Source: Platanthera guangdongensis (taxonomy: Eukaryota > Streptophyta > Magnoliopsida > Asparagales > Orchidaceae). From it: a DNA stretch of 64,000 bases. The stretch is taken from contig CM077157.1 in assembly GCA_039583875.1 (NCBI GenBank), positions 77,686,346-77,750,345 of the forward strand, given 5' to 3'. This document shows positions 9,491 to 19,949 of this stretch, in pieces. A program made the translations under genes and the position numbers. Every line of letters begins with the position of its first letter. The stretch's first letter is position 1. The notes under the pieces are model-generated. The model was not told the origin of the DNA and searched no databases. It saw nothing but the letters and a program-made list of their open reading frames with translations.

Positions 9491-11464
9491 TATAACACCC
9501 CCATCTGTCGAATGGCATATAACAGAAGGTTCAGCTAGAAACCGATGCCATATACCATGGACAGTCGGAAGGGTTATATAAGAATATCAAAAATCCAACT
9601 TTAACTACTCTCCCTAACACAGAGCATTCTAGAGGAAGCTTTTAAACAGTTGGAAAGAACTCATAATTGAATAACAACTATCTTGAATGTCCACATACTA
9701 CCATAGGAATAAAATAACAAGTACACTGAAAGTACTTGACCTTATGGCCTTACAAGAGTTTACTTAACAAATTAATGATTTACATACATCGGCTCGCAGG
9801 CCGGCCATACATGACAAAAATAAAAACAACAATTCGCTTTGGCCTTCGAGGACCAGCTCAGCAACATGGGCTTCAGCCCACTATTTGGTACTTAGCTCTG
9901 CAGCACCTGCAACCAACATTCCACCGTATGGTGGAAAACAATGTAACGGTCAGCCAAAGCAAACAAAATTATAACGACCCCTCCCCTTACTCGGGACGAC
10001 GGTGCTCTTTCCCTGCTTTTCATTAGCCCAACTAAACAATATAGTACAAAAATACTTCGCCACAGGTGTAGGCTCGCATGGTCAAACACCCCGTGCACTC
10101 AGGACACATTATCGGTGAATCCGGTCAATTCTGTGGCTTCACCACCATCCCCGGGATGGCAATATCGTGAGCATTTTAGTCTTTCTGACCACAGTCTAAG
10201 ACTTCCGACTATGCCAACGGCCAGTCCCTCTATGGGTCTCTAGCACCGAACCACATAGCCCAAGTCCGATTCTACTTGCCCTTTGCTCACTCCGCATAGT
10301 CACTTTAAGACGTACACACGGGCCAAGCTTCTCTCGGATCCCAAAACATTTCCAAACATCACATAACCCAGTTATGTTCAAGGCTGGCTACCTGCCCGCC
10401 AAGTTAGCAGAACTACATTTCCGCTCAGTTTTCCAGGTGCGCCTTGGAGTTAATCCCCAAGCATCCCTACTGCAATATACCATGTAGAAACCCCAAAACA
10501 CAGAGCACAGAGTCTTCTCCGGCAAACCATATAATATGCAACATCACCGATCCAGACCAATAGGTCCGGGTAGGATTCACACACAATACCTATGTCTGTA
10601 CTTCGGTTCCGGGCTCTATATGAAACACAAAGGGGACTATTCACGTCAACCAAAAGGAACACCGCACACTAACCGCACACTCACGGGAGCGGGTTTCCTT
10701 ATGCAAAAGAAAGAGAGCTTCACATGCTCAAGTAGAGAATCGTTACCCTTGTAGTTCGCTTTTGCGCCATGGGAATCTATCCGGATGGAAAGCTTCGCAA
10801 GGGAACTTCCTCCGCGGATACGGTCTCAGTTCTCAATTCGGTGCTCCGATGCTCCGCCGGTGGCCGGAATCCTCCTCTTCCTTCCTCCTTGCTCTCTCCT
10901 TTATCTAACTCCTTAGAAAGAGAAAGTTTAAGGGAAAATGAGGAATTAATCCTCAATTCCCCGCTTTAACAAAGCAAGAACACACCTGGGTCATCAGATC
11001 TTATATAAAGAAAATGAACGACTCAGATCCGCCCAAAATTCCTCAATACTGGGCCGAACATGGCCTTGCAAACGGCCGTGTCCCAGGCCGTGTGCCCCGA
11101 TCGAGGCATGATCGTCGAGCACAAAATCGAAACGGGTCAAGACACGCCCGTGTCTCAACCTAACACGCACGTGTCGTGTCCTGACACGCCCGTAACCTAG
11201 GGGCGTATCACAGATAACCTCCATGCCAACCGTCATGTCCCTTGGGAACACGGGTGGTGACATGGGTATGCACACACCCGTGTCATGCTTGACACGCCCG
11301 TGTCGCTGCCATGTTTCCTGCCGTGTCCTTGTCTGGACACAGCCGACCAACACAGAGGAAGAGACAGCCTTGGGCACACCCGTGTACTAGGCCATGTACC
11401 CCTATTAAGGACCAAAAATTCCTTAGGATGCGACCCGTTCGATTATATTTTTCGGGGTGTTACA
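9491..11464 (-). repeat. 5' LTR of element F
   Basis: On the plus strand it runs from TATAACACCC (a C-to-T change, seen from the minus strand, of the canonical TGTAACACCC) to GTGTTACA at 11464, about 1974 bp. It is homologous in its middle part to the B LTR (the CGGTCAGCC to GTGCACTCAGG-type region, about 9780-10120). Inside 11060-11400 it carries repeats of GACACGCCCGTGTC. Confidence 0.85.
11001..11010 (-). promoter_or_regulatory. TATA box of the F LTR
   Basis: CTTTATATAA on the minus strand lies just downstream, in the direction of transcription, of the CACGCCCGTG phrase array. This is the usual place for an LTR promoter. Confidence 0.55.
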
Positions 11465-11667
11465 CCGCGATCCCTGCCTAACAAGGGAAAGCTGCGCGAC
11501 CTGGTCGGTTAGACCGCTGAGACAACACAAGCCGTGCGGCCTGAGCGGACAGAGAAGCCTCTCCTCCCATCCTTTGACATCGCGACCTCCAGGGAGAACC
11601 CAGAGTAGGCCGCGACTAGCGAGCTGGCTACCTTGGGAAGGATCGCCGATTTCTGGGTTACCAATTT
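11465..11667. other. Unassigned GC-rich spacer
   Basis: About 200 bp between the outer edge of the F LTR and the first base shared by the two G LTRs. It is richer in GC than its surroundings, with repeated GCGACCT / GCGGCCTGAGCGG-like words. No reading frame or known repeat was recognised. It may be flanking DNA into which F or G inserted. Confidence 0.4.
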
Positions 11668-12937
11668 TTATTTTCCAAGCATTTCATTATTATTTTAATT
11701 TCATGTAATGATGGGTGCCTATAACCATCAAGAGTATTTTAATTTCATGCATTTAAATTTTGTATTGTTTTTATTTCATGATGGGTGCATATAACCATCA
11801 TAGTTTCATTTTGAATTTTGAATTGGAGGAGATGAAATGTTGTAAGCCTATATTTAAGCCATGATATTTGTCATATTGTTTAGAGAATGAATGGAAAGAA
11901 TTTGAGATCCCTAAATCTTCCTTGAGTTCTTTTTTCCCTCTCCTTCTCCTCTCAAATTTCGGCCCCTCCCTTAGAGTTCTTCCTCTTGGCCGCCGACCAT
12001 TTCCTTCCTCCTCTCTATTCTCTTTTCCTCGTATCCTCCTCCTCCTTTGCTAATCTCGGCCTCCCTACCTGTGCCTCTCCAAAACCTCTCGGCCACCCTC
12101 CCTTTCCACCAACCCGAGCCCCATCTCTCTCCAAGCCGCCGGCCACCACCATCCTTTAATCCCGGCCAAAGTCCTAGCTGCCACCTCCTCTACCTCCTTT
12201 ACAACTCCTGACCACCTTTCCACCACCAACCAAACCCGAGAAGCCGTCACACTCACAAAACTCGAGCCACCCCCTTGAAAGGAATAGGCCACCATCTTTC
12301 CTCTCTCTTCTTTCCTTATATACATTGGATTCCTAAATTCTCCCTCTTCTAGGCTTTAACCAAGGAAGAACGACTTGCGATTTCATCGTCCGGCGTGGTA
12401 CCATGGACTTTGAGTGGAAATATAAAATCAACCACCGTCGTGTGCGATTCCTCCACTCATCTTGTGGACGGACTTCTTGGGATTGGGTAACGATCTTCTA
12501 TACTTTTCTTTGTGTGTTTCTTCTAAAATATTTTGAGCTTTGGTGGAATATAAGGCTAGTATTTTGTCCTGATTTATATTGAATATTGTGGTAGACTAAA
12601 TCCAAATTTTAAAGCGTTAATTACCCGAATATTTTTCGTATAAATTGGAGCGGGTAAATCTCGTGAACGCCTATAGAAATTGGTTTTCCTTAGCCTTGGT
12701 TTCTTTGGTGTTCAAGTGATTTGGCAACCCTCATATTAATTAATTTTGGATATTAATTTAGGACATCATTTTAATCACTAATTTAGTCCGGAATTTCTTT
12801 TATTGGAAATGCGAATTGCTTGCATATAATTTAATTTGAATAGCTACTTGTCCGGATCGTGTGAGTCCTTTTCGCTTGAGCGAACATTGACCTATAGCCC
12901 TTGTTCAATATAAAGAAGGGGGTGCGTCCCTTAGTTT
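11668..12937 (+). repeat. 5' LTR of G, first part
   Basis: It matches 34537-35800 closely, including TGATGGGTGCCTATAACC and the following CT-rich block. It is interrupted at 12938 by element A. An AGTTT target duplication flanks A (12933-12937 and 22348-22352), and the LTR resumes at 22353. Confidence 0.85.
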
Positions 12938-12983
12938 TGTAAGACCCCTCCTCCCGGATCCCAAAACACGGCACGAAGAGGGA

Positions 12984-13048
12984 GTCTTATGCCCGGAACA
13001 GCCGCCTTGCGGTAGCATTAACACACGGGCTAACCTGTACCACAAGAC
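12984..13048 (-). other. Predicted U5 stem-loop of A-type LTR
   Basis: GTCTTATG (12984-12991) can pair with CACAAGAC (13041-13048); in the minus-strand RNA this is eight pairs with one G-U. Inside lies a small hairpin CCGCAAGGCGG (13002-13012 on the complement). C has the same outer stem, and K has the inner hairpin with a changed stem and the same AAG loop. Confidence 0.5.
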
Positions 13049-13626
13049 GCCTATTCCGCCGGCTGAAACCATATCAATATATCATGCCAACCCAACCAAA
13101 TAAATAAGCAAGAGAAGTCAAAATCCACACTAAGTATGTAATGTCCAAAAACATCAATAATGAGAAGCTAAACATGCTTCTACAAAATATCAGAGTACAG
13201 CTAATCATTGCCCAAACGGGCTACATCAGAGTAAGCAAAACACTAACATCAGTAACAGACGGTATCGACGGCACCGTCACATCAGGCCCTGTCTCCCTGG
13301 CCTGGCTGCCCTGCTGCGTAGTCTGCGGCTGCTCTACCTGCGGCGTGACCTCCTAAAAAGGAAGACGTAGCAACCGTTAGTCGAAACGACTAAGTGGTTT
13401 CACATCCGCTCCCCCGGCGACTCCTCGGCACCGGGCGGAGAAAAGGAACAAGAGTATAGTATCTATCAAGTATGCAAGTAAAGGAAAAACAAGCAGGTGG
13501 CAGTAGTGTAAGAGTATCAATGTATAACTAGCAGTTCTATAAAAGCTACCAATATGTAAACTAACCATTCTACAAGAGCCATCAAGGTATAATAACAAGT
13601 GTAATAAAGCTACAGCAGGAAAGTAA

Positions 13627-13726
13627 CTTAACTTATAAGAATGCCCATACAAACTTATAAGTTAAGGATCGGGTTACATAAAGTAACTCATCGTATAAGA
13701 GTGCCCATACAAACTTATACGATGAG
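13627..13726 (-). other. Twin stem-loops in left A LTR
   Basis: Two perfect 13-bp inverted repeats, 60 bp apart: CTTAACTTATAAG with its complement (13627-13639 / 13654-13666) and CTCATCGTATAAG with its complement (13687-13699 / 13714-13726). Their stems differ at several positions but the 14-nt loops are identical except for one base. The same pair, with compensating stem changes, occurs in C and K. Confidence 0.8.
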
Positions 13727-15620
13727 GATCTTGTTGTGCAATGATATGAAATGCTATGAATGCTATGCAATGACTCACCCATGCACACCCATGTAATTGC
13801 TATGTCGACACAGACTGTAGTTCCCACTTTTCGAGCAGGTAGCTAACCTCTCAGGCATCAGCCGCCGTGGCCAGGCGGTGACAGTAGAACGGGCACTTCT
13901 ACTACTAGGCGGGTATCACACTACTTCACCTAGGCCTCCGTACGCCTCAACGCTAAGAACACAACAGCGGAGCCCATGCGTACTATGGCCCAGCGGGGTC
14001 TTGGGTAGAGGTGCACCAAGAACACAGCCCGAACTGGCCTTGCGTGACCCGGAAGGGGCCTCGGAAGAAAGCACGAGGACACAGCCCAACCGTCCACATG
14101 GTCGGAGGGGCCTCGGGACGTGAACACCGAGGACACAGCCCAAACCGACCAAGTCTAACTGCCAACTCCCGTCGGTGTGACGACTGGCGAGCCCGTAGAC
14201 CTGCCACACTATCCTTAACCCGGGATTACGACACCGCGTGTCGACTCACACCACATGCAAACACCACATCAACATATCATGGAAGGGGCCTCGGAAGTAA
14301 ACACGAGGACACAGCCCAACCATCCATCCACACCTATCTCAACACAACAAACGAGTGACGGTCAACACCGCACTTTCATTCTTCCACAATACTACCCGTA
14401 GGGAGACGACGCTCTAAGTATTGGACTAATAAATTTCATTTCACCAAATCAACATATCATGGCCATAGTTTAATCTTCTAAATGTCATTCCATATGAACT
14501 CTACATAAGACTTATATGATGCGCATATGTTATAATCTATCAACATCTTATCAATTCGATTCGATTAAACATAAAGGAAACCATCCAAATCTCAAGACAA
14601 CTTGCAATAATAAATCAATTGTATGCATCCTAAATAATAAACACCATCATTCAAAGTTCTTCGGTGATTAGCATCAATTATCTAATCTTGACAGAATTCC
14701 ACCGACTCTAATTGCACTTTATATTAAACCAGAATTCTAAGTGTATCACTAATCTGGACAGCAATTTCGACCGGAGATTCCCGAGGATACAGGAATCCGG
14801 TGAAGTCGTGCAACCCCTCGTTGGAAAGATCTTTTCGTGATCTACAACTTTCATATTCAGGTCACAACCCAGATCTGACAATAACTTACTCGAAATCGGC
14901 TTCAAAGTTCACTGCGCACAGAACACAATTTCTGTGTACAGGAATTGCCGGACAGCAAACTCGATTTGGTTTTCCCGGGGCCACAGACATCACCTGAAGT
15001 CGTGCAACCACTCGTTGGAAAGGTATTTCCAAGGGCTACAACTTTCATGTTTAGCCGAAAGCCCAGATCTGCCCATATCCATCGGGAAAATGGCCTAGAA
15101 GATCGCTGCGCGCAGAATACAGATTCTGCGCGCATCTTAAAGAAAATGAACGGCATCGGTTCGTCTTCCTCGTCAAGGCGATCGTTCCTAAATTTTCCAG
15201 AATTATTCTCCTCCCTTATTCAACCTCAAAGGCCATAAACTCCTCACGAGACCATCCACCCATCGTCATATTGAAGAAAAGGGGAAGGGTTGAAGAGATC
15301 TAAAACCTAGGATTCAAATCCTAACATGGCCAAACCTAGAAATCTTCTCCTCTCCATCAAGTTCTCTTGAACCGATGTCTCTCCTAAAGCATAACTATAG
15401 ATCTAGCACCAAGGGAGAGGGTAGGAAACTCACGTTGACTCCAGCGGTACCACCATTTCCGGCCATGGATCGCGTAGTTCTCCTTGGCGGCATCTTCTCT
15501 CTCGCGGCGATGGCGGATCTCCTTCGGTAAAACTTGCTCCTGCAGTTTTTCTCTCACCAGGAAGTCTCACAGGAAATAGGGGAAGGAAAAGAGAATGAAA
15601 AACGGCTAGGGTTTCTCTGC

Positions 15621-15630
15621 CCCTTATAAG
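15621..15630 (-). promoter_or_regulatory. TATA box, left A LTR
   Basis: CTTATAAGGG on the minus strand is followed within about 20 bases by AAACCCTAG. It lies about 10 bp downstream of the palindrome array. The right LTR has the same at 21844-21853, which is the copy positioned to drive the element. Confidence 0.6.
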
Positions 15631-15638
15631 CAAAATGT

Positions 15639-15997
15639 GACACGGGTAGGGACACGGCCGTGTCCGTACCCGTGTCCTGCTTCCGCGAAACGGCCGTGGC
15701 GGTTTCCATGTCGGTTCACTGTTTGACACGGGTAGGGACACGGCCGTGTCCCAACCCGTGTTCACATGACACGGCCGTGTGCCTGGCCGTGTCATTGGCC
15801 GTGTGCATCTTCAGTTACATCTCGCCACTTCTCGTCGAGCCCAACTCGGCGCACACGGGTAGGGACACGGCCGTGTCACTACCCGTGTCACCATCTCGAC
15901 GACTCTCGACGATTCTCGACGATCTCGACACGCCTCGTCGAGATCGTCTCGACGCACACAGGTAGGGACACGGCCGTGTCACTACCCGTGTCACTTC
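15639..15997 (-). repeat. ACACGGCCGTGT / TCTCGACGA phrase array, left A LTR
   Basis: The perfect palindrome ACACGGCCGTGT, usually inside GGGTAGGGACACGGCCGTGT, recurs five times between 15651 and 15980. It is mixed with short CTCGACGA words around 15893-15950 that can form an ATCTCGAC/GTCGAGAT hairpin. The array is CG-rich and sits directly upstream of the TATA box. Confidence 0.85.
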
Positions 15998-16145
15998 TCT
16001 CTACACTGATTTCTCCACTTCTCCACAAGTGCAGCCCAACTCCCTGCACTTCTCAGGACTTGAGTCAACCCTCCTGACTCAAAAACTCACACACTAGGGG
16101 CCTAGAGCGATTCGGGTCGTTACAAATCCTATAAACAAAATAAAA

Positions 16146-16163
16146 GATTTCGTCCCCGAAATC
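16146..16163 (-). other. Inverted repeat near the 3' end of A
   Basis: GATTTCGTCCCCGAAATC, a perfect 7-bp inverted repeat with a four-base loop, lies between the integrase stop and the 3' LTR. C has the identical sequence at 55975-55992. E and B have degenerate forms at the same place. No good purine tract is seen directly against the A LTR. Confidence 0.6.
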
Positions 16164-16212
16164 AGGCTTAAGCTGTGTGGAGAAAACTTAACAGGAAGTT
16201 TATCACATGTTT

Positions 16213-18945
16213 TTAAATAAGGTTACCTTGGGCAAACAGCTCCGGGTAGCGTTGCTGCATCAAATCCATTGGCTCCCAAGTGTACTCCTCCTTCCCATGA
16301 TTCAACCATAGCACCTTTACTAAGGGGACACTTTTGCGGCGTAATGTTCTTGTCTCGCTGTCAACAATCCGCACCGGCTCTAGTCGCACAGATCTATCCG
16401 ACGCCACTACACCATCAGTAGTTGGAATAAATTGGTCGGGCCGCAACAGTGCTTTTCGAAGCGACGACACATGGAACACGTCGTGGAGATTTTCTAGTTC
16501 TGGCGGTAACTCCAACCGATAGGCCAACGGGCCAATCCTTTCCAATATAGTATAAGGCCCAACATACCTTGGGCTGAGCTTTTTCATTCCACGCACCCGC
16601 GACACTCCATGCATCGGCCGAATCTTAAGGAACACTTTTTCGCCCACCTGGAACTCCACCATCCGATGCTTTTTATTATAATATTTCGCCTGTCGACTTT
16701 GAGCCTCCAACATGCGATCCCGTATCAATCTGACCACCGCATCAGTATCATCTATGTATTCGTTTCCCAATGCCTTCGGATCTTCATCTTGCACCCAAGA
16801 CAAGGGAGTCCTGCACCTTCTTCCGTAAAGGGCTTCATGGGGCGCCATACCGATGCTTGCTTGATGACTATTGTTGTAGGAGAATTCCATCAGGGGCAAG
16901 AGTCTTTCCCATGGCTCTCCTCTGTCCAACACACATAGCCTCAACAAATCCTCCAGCGTTCTGATTGTCCGCTCTGACTGTCCGTCAGTCTGAGGATGAA
17001 AAGCGGTACTAAAGGTTAGGCGTGAGCCCAAATACGCCTGCACCGCCTTCCACTCATTTGATGTAAACCGACCATCCCTATCCGAAACAATCGTCTTGGG
17101 CACGCCATGATACCGTACAAATTGCTCCACAAAAAGGCGTACCAAAACATCCACGTGTGCTTCCTTCTTCATTGGAATGAACCGGGCCACCTTTGTCAGT
17201 CGATCCACAATAACCCACACCGAATCATTCCCGGAGCGGGAACGAGGTAACCCATGAACAAAGTCCATGGAGATATCCTCGAACTTCCATTCGGGGATGG
17301 GCAGCGACTGCAACAAACCACCGGGACTCCTGCATTCAGCCTTCACTCTTTGGCAAGCTTCGCAATGTGTAACATAGTAGCGAACATCCTTCTTCATTCC
17401 CGGCCAACACATGGTCTTCCGCAGTCCGGCATACATCTTAGCAATACCCGGATGCACTGAATATTGAGAGGAATGCGCCTCTCTCAATATATCTTCCCGA
17501 ATTTTGCCGCCCTTGGGAATATAAAGTCGGCCACGAAAATAAACGAGGCCGTCTTTTAGTGTGTACTCATCGGTGGTCCCATCTTCAATTGCCTTGATTG
17601 CCGGGGCCAAGGCCGCATCCATACCTTGCTCCACCCGAATCCGATCTCGGATATCACAAACTATGCTCACGTTGGCCAAATACTCCGCATACTCTGTCGA
17701 AGGATCCTTGAATACTAGAGTAATTTCCATCTCCTCGATCATCCGAGCCAACTCCATGCTCATCAGCCGAGACTCTGGGCTAGAGCCTGGCACTTTTCTA
17801 CTCAAGGCATCGGCTACCGAGTTCGCTTTCCCGGGGTGGTAGTTCATGGTGAACTCATAGTCGCATAGAAATTCCAACCACCGCCGTTGTCTCAGGTTCA
17901 ACTCCTTCTGAGTGTGAACATACTTCAAGTTTTTGTGATCGGAAAAGATCTCGCAGTGGACGCCATATAAATAATGCCTCCAGACCTTCAAAGCGAACAC
18001 CACTGCTCCTAACTCCAAATCATGAACCGGGTAATTGATTTCATGTTTCTTTAACTGCCTTGAAGCATAAGCGATCACATGCCCGTGCTGCATCAGTACC
18101 GCTCCCATCCCTTGATATGATGCGTCTGTGTAAACCTGAAATCCTTCCTTCCCAGACGGAAGTGCAAGGATGGGGGCGGAGGTAAGCCTATCCTTCAACT
18201 CTTGAAATGCTGCTTCACATTTAGGAGTCCACTCAAATGGCACACCCTTCTTCGTCAAGGAGGTAAGAGGAAGGGCAATCTTGGAGAATCCTTTCACGAA
18301 CTTGCGGTAGTAGCCAGCAAGTCCAAGAAAGCTTCGTACATCGGCCGCCGACTTCAAGGGCGACCACTCCTTCACGGCCCGCACCTTAGCTGGGTCCACA
18401 GCTAATCCTGCTCCACTGATCACATGCCCTAAGAAGGCAACCTCCTTAAGCCAGAATTCACACTTGCTAAACTTGGCATACAAGGCGTGCTCCTTCAATT
18501 TCTTCAAAACTAAGGTCAGGTGCTCGACATGCTCCTCCTCCGTCTTTGAATAGACTAAGATATCGTCGATGAAAACGATGACGAAGATGTCCAAGTATGG
18601 TTCAAACACCTTGTTCATCAGGCTCATGAAGGCCGAAGGTGCATTCGTGAGCCCAAACGGCATTACTGTGAACTCATACAAACCATATCTCGAACTGAAG
18701 GCTGTTTTCTGAATGTCCCCCTCTTGTATCCTGTCTAGCCATTCCTCTGTACGTACGGCTGACTCCGTCCCAAGGTAGACGGGAGGGGAGAGAGCCCGAA
18801 AGGTGCTCAGCCAGTTGGAGCTCGGGGCCTGTTGTTGCACCGGAGCCTGCTGTGCCTTAAAAGCATCAAGAATGGCGGTGAGTGTTTGCCCCAACTCAGA
18901 CTGTTGGAACTGAGTGGGTATGGGAGGTGTAGGAGTACCCCTCAT
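16213..18945 (-). CDS. A fused gag-RT-RNase H-integrase polyprotein (internally deleted)
   Basis: An open frame of 910 codons starting at an ATG (MRGTPTPP). Residues 1-73 are a gag N-terminus ([23 protein letters not shown]). At about residue 74 it passes directly into RT ([29 protein letters not shown] at about 120). RNase H follows ([33 protein letters not shown]), then integrase zinc finger ([20 protein letters not shown]), core ([29 protein letters not shown]), GPY/F ([16 protein letters not shown]) and a chromodomain-like tail ([11 protein letters not shown]). The rest of gag, the knuckle, protease and RT fingers are missing. Catalytic residues that remain are intact. It cannot work alone. 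Confidence 0.9.
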   Translation of the reverse strand: MRGTPTPPIPTQFQQSELGQTLTAILDAFKAQQAPVQQQAPSSNWLSTFRALSPPVYLGTESAVRTEEWLDRIQEGDIQKTAFSSRYGLYEFTVMPFGLTNAPSAFMSLMNKVFEPYLDIFVIVFIDDILVYSKTEEEHVEHLTLVLKKLKEHALYAKFSKCEFWLKEVAFLGHVISGAGLAVDPAKVRAVKEWSPLKSAADVRSFLGLAGYYRKFVKGFSKIALPLTSLTKKGVPFEWTPKCEAAFQELKDRLTSAPILALPSGKEGFQVYTDASYQGMGAVLMQHGHVIAYASRQLKKHEINYPVHDLELGAVVFALKVWRHYLYGVHCEIFSDHKNLKYVHTQKELNLRQRRWLEFLCDYEFTMNYHPGKANSVADALSRKVPGSSPESRLMSMELARMIEEMEITLVFKDPSTEYAEYLANVSIVCDIRDRIRVEQGMDAALAPAIKAIEDGTTDEYTLKDGLVYFRGRLYIPKGGKIREDILREAHSSQYSVHPGIAKMYAGLRKTMCWPGMKKDVRYYVTHCEACQRVKAECRSPGGLLQSLPIPEWKFEDISMDFVHGLPRSRSGNDSVWVIVDRLTKVARFIPMKKEAHVDVLVRLFVEQFVRYHGVPKTIVSDRDGRFTSNEWKAVQAYLGSRLTFSTAFHPQTDGQSERTIRTLEDLLRLCVLDRGEPWERLLPLMEFSYNNSHQASIGMAPHEALYGRRCRTPLSWVQDEDPKALGNEYIDDTDAVVRLIRDRMLEAQSRQAKYYNKKHRMVEFQVGEKVFLKIRPMHGVSRVRGMKKLSPRYVGPYTILERIGPLAYRLELPPELENLHDVFHVSSLRKALLRPDQFIPTTDGVVASDRSVRLEPVRIVDSETRTLRRKSVPLVKVLWLNHGKEEYTWEPMDLMQQRYPELFAQGNLI

Positions 18946-19145
18946 CGGCTCAACATGCAGTGAAACCTACACGTACACGACAAATTTGTGGTCAGGTTGG
19001 CTAATCGTAGGGTCAAAGTTGGACAAACTTAATGTGAATTACATATGAGCACACCACTGCTTCCGCTAAGTCAGTTTGTCCCCAAACTGACTAACCAAAC
19101 GGGGGTGGCACCATTGTTGAATGACTTCGTAGTTGAGGATCGTGG

Positions 19146-19160
19146 CAAACTGATACCATT
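19146..19160 (-). other. Primer binding site of A
   Basis: Minus-strand TGGTATCAGTTTG starts two bases inside the 5' LTR edge. Its first nine bases match the complement of the tRNA-iMet 3' end; the remainder differs. The non-coding leader extends from here to 18946. Confidence 0.8.
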
Positions 19161-19849
19161 TGTAAGACCCCTCCTCCCGGATCCCAAAACACGGCACGAA
19201 GAGGGAGTCTTATGCCCGGAACAGCCGCCTTGCGGTAGCATTAGCACACGGGCTAACCTGTACCACAAGACGCCTATTCCGCCGGCTGAAACCATATCAA
19301 TATATCATGCCAACCCAACCAAATAAATAAGCAAGAGAAGTCAAAATCCACACTAAGTATGTAATGTCCAAAAACATCAATAATGAGAAGCTAAACATGC
19401 TTCTACAAAATATCAGAGTACAGCTAATCATTGCCCAAACGGGCTACATCAGAGTAAGCAAAACACTAACATCAGTAACAGACGGTATCGACGGCACCGT
19501 CACATCAGGCCCTGTCTCCCGGGCCTGGCTGCCCTGCTGCGTAGTCTACGGCTGCTCTACCTGCGGCGTGACCTCCTAAAAAGGAAGACGTAGCAACCGT
19601 TAGTCGAAACGACTAAGTGGTTTCACATCCGCTCCCCCGGCGACTCCTCGGCACCGGGCGGAGAAAAGGAACAAGAGTATAGTATCTATCAAGTATGCAA
19701 GTAAAGGAAAAACAAGCAGGTGGCAGTAGTGTAAGAGTATCAATGTATAACTAGCAGTTCTATAAAAGCTACCAATATGTAAACTAACCATTCTACAAGA
19801 GCCATCAAGGTATAATAACAAGTGTAATAAAGCTACAGCAGGAAAGTAA

Positions 19850-19949
19850 CTTAACTTATAAGAATGCCCATACAAACTTATAAGTTAAGGATCGGGTTAC
19901 ATAAAGTAACTCATCGTATAAGAGTGCCCATACAAACTTATACGATGAG
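19850..19949 (-). other. Twin stem-loops in right A LTR
   Basis: The same two perfect 13-bp stems with 14-nt loops as at 13627-13726, unchanged. Confidence 0.8.

Larger units (their letters stand above)
5043..11464 (-). mobile_element. Element F: Tekay/Del-like Ty3/gypsy retrotransposon lacking its 3' LTR
   Basis: A second minus-strand gypsy element, clearly diverged from E and B but with the same domain order and the same 78-bp gag-protease intron candidate. Its 5' LTR (9491-11464) and primer site remain. Its 3' LTR and final integrase codons were lost at the junction with E. It also carries an internal deletion between RT and RNase H and a tandem duplication in gag. It is inactive. Confidence 0.9.
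12938..16124 (-). repeat. 3' LTR of A (left copy)
   Basis: 3187 bp, TG to CA. In transcription order it holds a palindrome-rich array (15639-15997), a TATA box (15621-15630), a telobox-like AAACCCTAG close downstream, a diverged internal duplication of about 195 bp around 14770-15070, repeated GGGGCCTCGG / GAGGACACAGCCC words (14050-14320), twin hairpins (13627-13726) and a conserved U5 end (12938-13050). Confidence 0.95.

Noticed and set aside
9736..10662. Short frames on both strands in the F LTR
   Set aside because: They lie in an LTR with homologues in B where the frames are not kept.
13878..14358. Several overlapping open frames on both strands in the A LTR (and again 20101-20581)
   Set aside because: They lie inside an LTR, overlap each other in opposite strands and repeat identically in the second LTR. 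They come from GC-rich words, not genes.
15660..16077. Frames rich in DTAVSLPV words and a possible CRISPR-like repeat array
   Set aside because: The units are palindromic words with irregular spacers in an LTR of a plant retrotransposon. There is no regular repeat-spacer pattern and no cas gene.
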